Shown here: one piece after another, positions 57,309 through 64,000 of the stretch
Layout of the letters: each line of letters starts with the position of its first letter
How positions within the stretch are numbered: position 1 is the stretch's first letter
Assembly: GCF_003996855.1 (NCBI RefSeq)
Contig: NZ_NRQY01000001.1
Location: 49,817-113,816, forward strand
Direction: 5' to 3'
Source of the DNA: Morganella morganii
GTDB taxonomy: Bacteria > Pseudomonadota > Gammaproteobacteria > Enterobacterales > Enterobacteriaceae
DNA: 64,000 nucleotides
Position numbers and translations under genes: made by a program
The notes under the pieces: model-generated
Seen by the model: only the letters and a program-made list of their open reading frames with translations
What the model was told of the DNA's origin: nothing
Databases searched by the model: none

Positions 57309-58382
57309 TTAGTTTTTTTTCGCTGCCGCAATAATTGCATCTGCTACCCGTTTGGTGGCATCGGTAATTGCGACACTTCTTGCTTTTTCCGCCATGGTCA
57401 GCAAACGTGGTCTGTCCCACTCACGCAGCTGCTCTGCCACCGCCTGTGCCTTAAAGGACGGCTGTTCCATGATAACGGCGGCTCCCGCCTGTTCCAGCGG
57501 CTGTGCATTCCGGTATTGCTGGCGATCTTTATGCTGAAACGGCACAAAAATCGCGCCCAGCCCGACAACCGCAATCTCACTGACGGTCAGCGCCCCGGAG
57601 CGGCAGATAACCACGTCCGCCCTGGTATAAGCTTCAACCATGTCATCAATAAATTCTGTGACAGTCACACTGTCTGACGCATTCTGCGTGTTATACAGTT
57701 CCTGTGTGCTTTCCGCACTGCCTTTTCCGGCCTGATGGCGGATACAGACTGTATCTCCCATGATTCCGGCCACTTCCGGCATAGTCTGGTTCAGGATGCG
57801 GGCACCCTGGCTTCCGCCGATAACCAGAATGCGGACCGGTCCTTCGCGCCCGGCAAAACGTTCTGCCGGTGACGGCAGACCCAGGATATCCTCACGCACC
57901 GGGTTACCGACCACCGGTGCCTGCGGGAACGCACCGGGGAATCCCTGTAATACCGTGGTGGCAATTTTTGACAGCCAGCCGTTGGTCAGCCCGGCCACGC
58001 CGTTCTGTTCATGCAGGATCACCGGAATGCCGCAGCGCCAGGCGGCCACACCGCCGGGACCGGAGACAAACCCGCCCATGCCGAGTACGGCATCCGGCTG
58101 GTAGTCACGCATAATTTTTTTCGCCTGTTTTATCGCTTTCGCGATACGGAACGGTGCGGTGAGCAAGGCTTTCACGCCTTTGCCGCGCAGACCGGTAATC
58201 TCAATAAAATCGATATCAATGCCGTGTTTCGGCACAAGCTGAGCTTCCATCCGGTCACGGGTACCCAGCCAGCGGATTTCCCAGCCCTGACTCTGTAAAT
58301 AGTGCGCAACCGCAAGCCCCGGAAATACATGTCCGCCACTACCACCGGCCATCACCATCAGACGGGGGGCTTTATTACTCAT
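57309..58382 (-). CDS. murG: Lipid II synthase MurG
   Basis: Membrane-associated GT-B glycosyltransferase that adds GlcNAc to lipid I. The 357 residues match E. coli (355). Glycine-rich loops are [17 protein letters not shown] (about 11-27) and [17 protein letters not shown]; the donor site has [16 protein letters not shown] and [15 protein letters not shown]. It overlaps ftsW by four bases and precedes murC by 25. Confidence 0.98.
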   Translation of the reverse strand: MSNKAPRLMVMAGGSGGHVFPGLAVAHYLQSQGWEIRWLGTRDRMEAQLVPKHGIDIDFIEITGLRGKGVKALLTAPFRIAKAIKQAKKIMRDYQPDAVLGMGGFVSGPGGVAAWRCGIPVILHEQNGVAGLTNGWLSKIATTVLQGFPGAFPQAPVVGNPVREDILGLPSPAERFAGREGPVRILVIGGSQGARILNQTMPEVAGIMGDTVCIRHQAGKGSAESTQELYNTQNASDSVTVTEFIDDMVEAYTRADVVICRSGALTVSEIAVVGLGAIFVPFQHKDRQQYRNAQPLEQAGAAVIMEQPSFKAQAVAEQLREWDRPRLLTMAEKARSVAITDATKRVADAIIAAAKKN

Positions 58383-59572
58383 CGCGCTCTCCTTGAGAAT
58401 GCCTGGGCTTTGGCCAGGCGTGTTTCAAAATCAATCCGCAGCAGCAAGGCAATGGCTGCGGTCATAATCACTAAACTGGAGCCGCCGTAACTGATCAGCG
58501 GCAGAGTCAGCCCTTTGGTCGGCAGCATGCCGGAGGCCGCGCCGACGTTAACCAGTGCCTGGAAGCTGAACCAGATGCCGATGGCACAGGCGAGAAAACC
58601 GGCAAAACGCTGGTCGATCATCAGTGCGCGGCGGCCGATAACCATGGCGCGGAAGGCGACAAAAAAGACCATCAGCAATACCAGGATCACACCGAAATAC
58701 CCCAGTTCCTCACCGAGAATGGCAAAAATAAAGTCAGTATGGGCTTCCGGCAGGTATTCCATCTTCTGGATGGAATTCCCCAGCCCCTGGCCGAAATAAT
58801 CACCGCGCCCGAAGGCCATCAGTGATTGTGTTAACTGGTAACCGCTGCCGAACGGATCTTCCCATGGATCAAGGAACGAGGTCACACGCCGCATACGGTA
58901 AGGTTCGGCGATAATCAGCAGCACCACTGCCGCGACACCGCCGCCGATAATCGCGATAAACTGCCACAACTTGGCACCGGCAAGAAAAAGCAGCGCCAGT
59001 GTGGTGACAAACAGCACAACCACGGTACCAAGATCCGGCTGTAACAGCAGCAGCACCGCCAGCACAAACATCACGCCCATCGGTTTGCAGAATCCCCAGA
59101 AATTATTTCTGACCTCATCCACCTTGCGCACCAGATAACTTGCGAGATAGACAAACAGTGCCAGTTTGGATACTTCTGCGGGCTGGATACGCAACGGCCC
59201 GAGCGCTATCCAGCGTGATGCTCCGTTAACGGAGCTGCCCACACCAAGGACCACAATCAGCCCGCCGATCGTGCCAATCAGCAGTAATGTGCTGTAGCGC
59301 TGCCACATTTCCAGCGGAAAACGCATAATCACAGCAGCGATAATAAAGGCAAAAATTAAGAAGCCGCCGTCACGCTTGGCGAAATAAAACGGATCTTCCG
59401 CCAGACGCTGCCCGACAGGCATAGAGGCGGAGGTCACCATCACAAAGCCAATCGCAGCCAGTCCCAGTGCAAACCACAGCAGTGTCCGGTCATACATCAC
59501 GACCGTACTGAACTCGCCGTTACGCTCGCCGATCATCCAGTTTTTTAAACACTGTGATCCGGGAAATTTCAT
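58379..59572 (-). CDS. ftsW: Septal glycan polymerase FtsW (SEDS family)
   Basis: Integral membrane glycosyltransferase that polymerises lipid II at the septum with FtsI. The 397 residues contain about ten membrane helices. SEDS landmarks are [21 protein letters not shown] (quoted in part: [12 protein letters not shown]), [27 protein letters not shown] and the C-terminal PLISYGGSS. It overlaps murD and murG by four bases each. Confidence 0.97.
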   Translation of the reverse strand: MKFPGSQCLKNWMIGERNGEFSTVVMYDRTLLWFALGLAAIGFVMVTSASMPVGQRLAEDPFYFAKRDGGFLIFAFIIAAVIMRFPLEMWQRYSTLLLIGTIGGLIVVLGVGSSVNGASRWIALGPLRIQPAEVSKLALFVYLASYLVRKVDEVRNNFWGFCKPMGVMFVLAVLLLLQPDLGTVVVLFVTTLALLFLAGAKLWQFIAIIGGGVAAVVLLIIAEPYRMRRVTSFLDPWEDPFGSGYQLTQSLMAFGRGDYFGQGLGNSIQKMEYLPEAHTDFIFAILGEELGYFGVILVLLMVFFVAFRAMVIGRRALMIDQRFAGFLACAIGIWFSFQALVNVGAASGMLPTKGLTLPLISYGGSSLVIMTAAIALLLRIDFETRLAKAQAFSRRAR

Positions 59573-60885
59573 GCCGCTGACTCCCGTGCAAGACGGGCAA
59601 ATTCACGCCCGCGCTCTTCAAAATTACGGAACTGATCCAGACTCGCGCAGGCCGGTGATAACAGCACCATATCCCCGCTTACCAGTAATGGTCTCAGTGC
59701 CCGTATTGCCTGCTCCATGGTGTCTGTCAGCAGAGAGACATCCGGACGCAGCTGTGCAAGCTGTGCACCGTCACGCCCGAAGCAGTAAAGGCGGATTTTT
59801 TCACCGCTCAGATATGGCAGCAGCGGAGAGAAATCCGCTGATTTACCGTCACCGCCGAGCAACAGATGCAGACAACCGTCCACCTGTAAACCATTCAGCG
59901 CCGCTTCGGTACTGCCGACGTTGGTGGCTTTGGAATCATCAATCCAGCGGATTCCGGCGGATTCATGTACCAGCTGAAAACGGTGCGGCAATCCGCTGTA
60001 AGTGCGCAGTGCTTTCAGTGCGCCTTCACGCGGGATATTGACCGCATCCGCCAGTGCCAGTGCCGCCAGCGCATTACAGTAATTATGCTGACTGTGCAGG
60101 ATCATCTCATTGCAGCCGATAATTTTCTCACCGCAGAAGCAGAGTGACTGCTCATCAGTATCGAGCCAGTAATCCCCGGTTTCCGCGCCGAAGCTGACAT
60201 ATTCAGACCGGTCACAATCACAGCCCGGCTGTGTCAGCGCATCTTCCGCGTTATACACGCAGACCGCAGCGTCGTGATAAACACGCATTTTTGCCGCTCG
60301 GTACTGCTCCAGCCCCTGCGGATAGCGATCCATATGATCTTCAGTAACATTCAGGACAGTGGCCGCCGCCGGCTTCAGGCTGAAGGTGGTTTCCAGCTGA
60401 AAACTGGATAATTCGAGCACACAAAGATCGTAATCTTCTTTCAGCAGTTCCAGCGCGGGCAGGCCGATATTACCGCCAACACCGGTACGCAGACCGGCAC
60501 AGCGCCCCATTTCCCCCACCAGGGAGGTAACGGTGCTTTTGCCGTTCGAACCGGTGATCGCCACAACCGGGACAGTCACTTCGCGGGCAAATAATTCGAT
60601 ATCACCGATAATTTCCGCACCGGCTTCCGCCGCTGCCTGCAATTGCGGGGTACTGACCGCCACTCCCGGGCTTGCGATAATCAGGTCTGCATCCAGCAGC
60701 CACTGCGTTTCAAACCCGCCGCAGTGACGCTGAACGCTGTCCGGCAGCTTATCGATGCCGGGCGGGGAGGTGCGGGTATCCATCACTTTCGGCGTAACAC
60801 CGCGTGACAGAAAAAAGTCCGCACAGGAAAGCCCGGTTAAACCGAGCCCGACAATCACAATGTCTTTCCCCTGATAATTCGTCAT
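59569..60885 (-). CDS. murD: UDP-MurNAc-L-Ala--D-Glu ligase
   Basis: Adds D-glutamate to UDP-MurNAc-L-alanine. The 438 residues equal E. coli. The UDP-binding N-terminal domain begins [17 protein letters not shown], the ATP P-loop is [18 protein letters not shown] (about 110-127) and the central domain has [14 protein letters not shown] and the C-terminal [17 protein letters not shown]. Two bases separate it from mraY. Confidence 0.98.
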   Translation of the reverse strand: MTNYQGKDIVIVGLGLTGLSCADFFLSRGVTPKVMDTRTSPPGIDKLPDSVQRHCGGFETQWLLDADLIIASPGVAVSTPQLQAAAEAGAEIIGDIELFAREVTVPVVAITGSNGKSTVTSLVGEMGRCAGLRTGVGGNIGLPALELLKEDYDLCVLELSSFQLETTFSLKPAAATVLNVTEDHMDRYPQGLEQYRAAKMRVYHDAAVCVYNAEDALTQPGCDCDRSEYVSFGAETGDYWLDTDEQSLCFCGEKIIGCNEMILHSQHNYCNALAALALADAVNIPREGALKALRTYSGLPHRFQLVHESAGIRWIDDSKATNVGSTEAALNGLQVDGCLHLLLGGDGKSADFSPLLPYLSGEKIRLYCFGRDGAQLAQLRPDVSLLTDTMEQAIRALRPLLVSGDMVLLSPACASLDQFRNFEERGREFARLARESAA

Positions 60886-60887
60886 GA

Positions 60888-61970
60888 TTAACGTACCTTG
60901 AGTGTCGCCAGACCGATCAGCACTAACATCAGGGAGATAATCCAGAAGCGGACAATCACCCTCGGCTCAGGCCAGCCTTTTAATTCATAATGGTGATGAA
61001 TAGGTGCCATCCGGAAAATACGCTGACCGCGTAATTTGAAGGAGCCGACCTGTAAAATCACCGACAGAGTTTCCACCACGAACACACCGCCCATAATCAG
61101 CAGCAGGAATTCCTGGCGCAGCAGAACAGCAATCGTACCCAGTGCACCGCCGAGTGCCAGCGAGCCGACATCACCCATAAAGACCTGTGCCGGATAGGTG
61201 TTAAACCACAGGAATCCCAGCCCTGCACCGACAATCGCGGTACAGACAATCACCAGTTCCCCGGCATACGGCAGATACGGAATATGCAGATAATGGGCGA
61301 AATTCACGTTACCGGTCGCCCAGGCCACCAGCGCAAAACCGGCGGCAACAAAGACGGTCGGCATAATCGCAAGGCCGTCGAGACCATCTGTCAGGTTTAC
61401 CGCGTTACTTGTGCCGACAATCACGAAATACGCCAGCAGGATATACAGCACACCCAGCTGCGGCATCACATCTTTAAAGAACGGCACCACCAGCTGGGTC
61501 GCCGGAGTGTCTTTGCCGATGGCATACATACTGAATGCCACAGTCAGCGCCAGTACGGACTGCCAGAAATATTTCCAGCGGGCAATCAGCCCTTTGGTAT
61601 CTTTACGCACGACTTTGCGGTAATCATCGATAAAACCGACAATACCGTAGCCGATCAGCACCAGCAGCACACACCAGACATACGGGTTATCCAGACGCGC
61701 CCACAGCAGAACGGAAATGGCGATGGAGAACAGGATCATCATGCCGCCCATGGTCGGGGTACCGCGCTTGCTGAAGTGCGATTCCGGCCCTTCGCTGCGG
61801 ACAACCTGGCCAATCTGCATTCTCTGGAGATACGCAATCACATGCGGCCCCATCCATAACGCGATAATCAGCGAGGTCAGCAGGCCGACGATGGCGCGGA
61901 ACGTCAGATAAGAGAAGACGTTAAACGCAGTATGAAACTGCACCAGATACTCAGCCAGCCAAATCAGCAT
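60888..61970 (-). CDS. mraY: Phospho-MurNAc-pentapeptide transferase
   Basis: Transfers phospho-MurNAc-pentapeptide to undecaprenyl phosphate, making lipid I in the inner membrane. The 360 residues equal E. coli. Ten membrane helices are expected. Catalytic segments include [16 protein letters not shown] (Asp pair), [11 protein letters not shown] with GTSNAVN before it, [10 protein letters not shown] and the [11 protein letters not shown] loop near the C terminus. It overlaps murF by seven bases. Confidence 0.98.
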   Translation of the reverse strand: MLIWLAEYLVQFHTAFNVFSYLTFRAIVGLLTSLIIALWMGPHVIAYLQRMQIGQVVRSEGPESHFSKRGTPTMGGMMILFSIAISVLLWARLDNPYVWCVLLVLIGYGIVGFIDDYRKVVRKDTKGLIARWKYFWQSVLALTVAFSMYAIGKDTPATQLVVPFFKDVMPQLGVLYILLAYFVIVGTSNAVNLTDGLDGLAIMPTVFVAAGFALVAWATGNVNFAHYLHIPYLPYAGELVIVCTAIVGAGLGFLWFNTYPAQVFMGDVGSLALGGALGTIAVLLRQEFLLLIMGGVFVVETLSVILQVGSFKLRGQRIFRMAPIHHHYELKGWPEPRVIVRFWIISLMLVLIGLATLKVR

Positions 61971-63337
61971 GGGACATTCTCCTGCAAGGCGTGCACAACT
62001 TCTTCCATTGCGGAGCTGCGTGAACCTTTAACTAAAATTGAAATCGACGGATGCTGTGCCAGCAGAGGAGTCAGCGCAGCAATAAGGGTTGTTTTGTCAG
62101 CGAAATGGCGTCCCTGACACTCATCGCTGATAAAATGGCTGAGCTGACCTGCGGTGAACACTGCATCCAGCCCGGCATCGCGGGCAGCCTGCCCGACTCT
62201 GCGGTGACTCTCTTCGGCATAACCGCCCTGCTCGCCGATATCCCCGGCAACCAGCACTCGGTATCCCGGCAACTGTGCCAGCACACGGATTGCCGCAATC
62301 ATCGAGCCGTCATTCGCATTATAAGTATCGTCAATCACCAGCTTACCGGGGGCTATCTCAACCGGATATAAGCGGCCGGGAACCGCACGGGTCTGCGCCA
62401 GGCCACTGCGGATATCCGCGAGTGTTGCCCCGGCGGACAGTGCCAGTGCCGCCGCCGCGAGGGCATTGGCGATATTGTGACGCCCCGGCTGCGGCAGTGT
62501 GACAGCGGTGCTGCCTGCCGGTGTGTGCAGGGTAAAATCGGTGGTCAGCGGATTCATCACCACATCAGCGGCGTAAAAATCAGCCTGCGGCTGCGGATCA
62601 ACGGAGAAACTCCAGCGGGTCTGACGCGGGGTCAGATGAGCCTGCCAGTGAGTGATATCATTGCTTTCGAGATTAATAATGGCGGTGCCTTCGTCCGTCA
62701 GGCCGGTGAAAATTTCCCCTTTCGCCTGTGCGATGGCCTCTGCGGAACCAAATTCACCGATATGGGCGGCAAACAGATTATTCACCAGAACAGTCTGCGG
62801 ATGTGTCATCGCAGCGGTATAGGCGATCTCGCCGGTATGGTTGGCACCCAGTTCGATCACCGCAAACTGATGTTTTTCTGTCAGGCGCAACAGTGTCAGC
62901 GGCACGCCGATATCATTATTAAAGTTACCGGCAGTAAACAGCGTTTCACCCGCCTGCTGTAAAATGGCGGCTGTCATCTCTTTCACAGAGGTTTTGCCGG
63001 AAGACCCGGTGAGCGCGACGACTTTTGCCCGGCTGCGGTCACGGTTGCCTTTTGCCACCGCCCCCAGTGCAAGGCGGGTATCTTTAACGATAATCTGCGG
63101 GCAGTTCACGTCCATCCGGCGGTTTACCAGAACGGCGGCAACCCCTTTCGCGGCTACATCCGCAATAAAATCATGAGCATCAAAACGTTCGCCGGCCAGG
63201 GCGATAAACAGCGCGCGTTCGCCGATACTGCGGCTGTCCGTGGTAATGCTCTCAATCATTTCTGATGCCGCGTGGCCGCTGAGGATAAGCTCCCCGGCGG
63301 TCAGTTGTGCGATATCAGCAAGGGAGAATGGGATCAT
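61964..63337 (-). CDS. murF: UDP-MurNAc-tripeptide--D-Ala-D-Ala ligase
   Basis: Completes the pentapeptide by adding D-Ala-D-Ala made by Ddl. The 457 residues match E. coli (452). The ATP P-loop is [19 protein letters not shown] (about 108-126), followed by [13 protein letters not shown] and [14 protein letters not shown]; the C-terminal domain has [15 protein letters not shown]. It overlaps murE by four and mraY by seven bases. Confidence 0.98.
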   Translation of the reverse strand: MIPFSLADIAQLTAGELILSGHAASEMIESITTDSRSIGERALFIALAGERFDAHDFIADVAAKGVAAVLVNRRMDVNCPQIIVKDTRLALGAVAKGNRDRSRAKVVALTGSSGKTSVKEMTAAILQQAGETLFTAGNFNNDIGVPLTLLRLTEKHQFAVIELGANHTGEIAYTAAMTHPQTVLVNNLFAAHIGEFGSAEAIAQAKGEIFTGLTDEGTAIINLESNDITHWQAHLTPRQTRWSFSVDPQPQADFYAADVVMNPLTTDFTLHTPAGSTAVTLPQPGRHNIANALAAAALALSAGATLADIRSGLAQTRAVPGRLYPVEIAPGKLVIDDTYNANDGSMIAAIRVLAQLPGYRVLVAGDIGEQGGYAEESHRRVGQAARDAGLDAVFTAGQLSHFISDECQGRHFADKTTLIAALTPLLAQHPSISILVKGSRSSAMEEVVHALQENVPC

Positions 63338-64000
63338 GCCATCACTCCCAGCAGCCGGGCGACGGTCAGACGGTCGGAGTAATCCAGACGGCGGCTGCCG
63401 ACCAGCTGATAATCCTCATGCCCTTTTCCTGCCACCAGCACCACGTCATCGGGTTTTGCCTGAATCACCGCAAATGTCACGGCTTCCGCACGTCCCGGGA
63501 TCGGCAGTGCGCGGGAGGTATCAACCAGACCGGCCATAATGTCATTGATGATAGCCTGCGGCTCTTCGCTGCGCGGGTTATCGTCTGTGATCACCACCAC
63601 ATCGGATTCCTGCTCAGCGATTGCGCCCATCAGCGGACGTTTGCCTTTATCGCGATCACCGCCGCAGCCGAAGACACACCACAGCTTGCCTTTGGTATGC
63701 AGACGCGCCGCACTCAGGGCTTTTTCCAGCGCATCAGGGGTGTGGGCGTAATCTACCACAACGGTCGGACGGTTATCCGCCGTGAAAACTTCCATCCGGC
63801 CGCAGACCGGCGTTAATGACGTTGCGCTGCTCAGCAGTGCTTTCAGGTCATAACCCAGGGCCAGCAGTGTTGCAGCGGCCACCAGCAGATTGCTGACGTT
63901 AAATGCGCCCATCAGCGGGCTGTCCAGCTCACCGTCACCCCAGCTTGAGGTAAAGGCGATGTGAGCGCCGCTGTCGTGATAATTCACGGAAACGGCTTTC
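63334..64000 (-). CDS. murE: UDP-MurNAc-L-Ala-D-Glu--mDAP ligase, C-terminal part
   Basis: Adds meso-diaminopimelate to the growing stem peptide. Only the C-terminal 221 codons or so are in the window; the frame is open to the edge, so the 5' half is cut off. The mDAP-recognition motif DNPR is in [12 protein letters not shown], and [15 protein letters not shown] and [17 protein letters not shown] are typical. It overlaps murF by four bases. ftsI, ftsL, rsmH and mraZ should follow beyond the edge. Confidence 0.97.
   Translation of the reverse strand, partial: KAVSVNYHDSGAHIAFTSSWGDGELDSPLMGAFNVSNLLVAAATLLALGYDLKALLSSATSLTPVCGRMEVFTADNRPTVVVDYAHTPDALEKALSAARLHTKGKLWCVFGCGGDRDKGKRPLMGAIAEQESDVVVITDDNPRSEEPQAIINDIMAGLVDTSRALPIPGRAEAVTFAVIQAKPDDVVLVAGKGHEDYQLVGSRRLDYSDRLTVARLLGVMA

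Noticed and set aside
1..64000. CRISPR array, insertion sequence, rRNA operon
   Set aside because: No regularly spaced repeats, transposase frames or rRNA sequence were seen.

Overview
The window is a chromosomal segment of a gamma-proteobacterium of the order Enterobacterales. Nearly every protein is a recognisable but clearly diverged relative of an Escherichia coli protein. GC content looks moderate, gene order partly follows E. coli, and nadC, ampE, aroP and guaC are missing where E. coli has them. This points to the Morganellaceae (Proteus/Morganella/Providencia group), most likely Morganella. The genus is inference from memory of these families, not a search result.

Layout. (1) 1-2322 is an AT-rich accessory segment beside a tRNA-Gly(CCC) gene. 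It holds repeat and palindrome clusters, one doubtful small gene and a two-gene module that I read as a Tse2-like toxin with a Tsi2-like immunity/antitoxin protein. (2) 2323-29042 matches the E. coli 65-minute region: lysS-prfB-recJ-dsbC-xerD, fldB, cptA-sdhE, ygfZ, an HD hydrolase, the glycine cleavage operon gcvTHP, ubiI-ubiH-pepP-ygfB, zapA-6S RNA-ygfA, serA, rpiA, argP, yggE, argO (frameshifted), an uncharacterised gene and mscS. (3) Between mscS and yacL the order jumps to the E. coli 2-minute region: yacL, acnB, lpd-aceF-aceE-pdhR, ampD, the type IV pilus genes ppdD-hofB-hofC (hofC frameshifted), coaE-zapD-yacG, mutT (frameshifted), secA-secM and a DUF721/DciA-like gene. (4) 50566-64000 is most of the dcw cell-wall and division cluster on the minus strand: murE (partial)-murF-mraY-murD-ftsW-murG-murC-ddl-ftsQ-ftsA-ftsZ, then lpxC.

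How the genes work together. The right third makes the peptidoglycan precursor from UDP-MurNAc-tripeptide to lipid II (murE to murG, mraY), D-Ala-D-Ala (ddl) and the divisome core (ftsW, ftsQ, ftsA, ftsZ), with zapA and zapD elsewhere in the window tuning FtsZ. AmpD recycles the cell-wall fragments. The middle makes acetyl-CoA from pyruvate under PdhR control and passes it to the TCA cycle (acnB). SerA and GcvTHP feed one-carbon metabolism, supported by ygfZ and ygfA.

The best accessory signal is the toxin-immunity module and its flanking CTATACAA repeats. A second theme is that argO, hofC and mutT are each broken by what looks like one lost base in an A or T run, and secM lacks a normal start codon and may use AUU. 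These could be real or base-calling errors and should be judged together.
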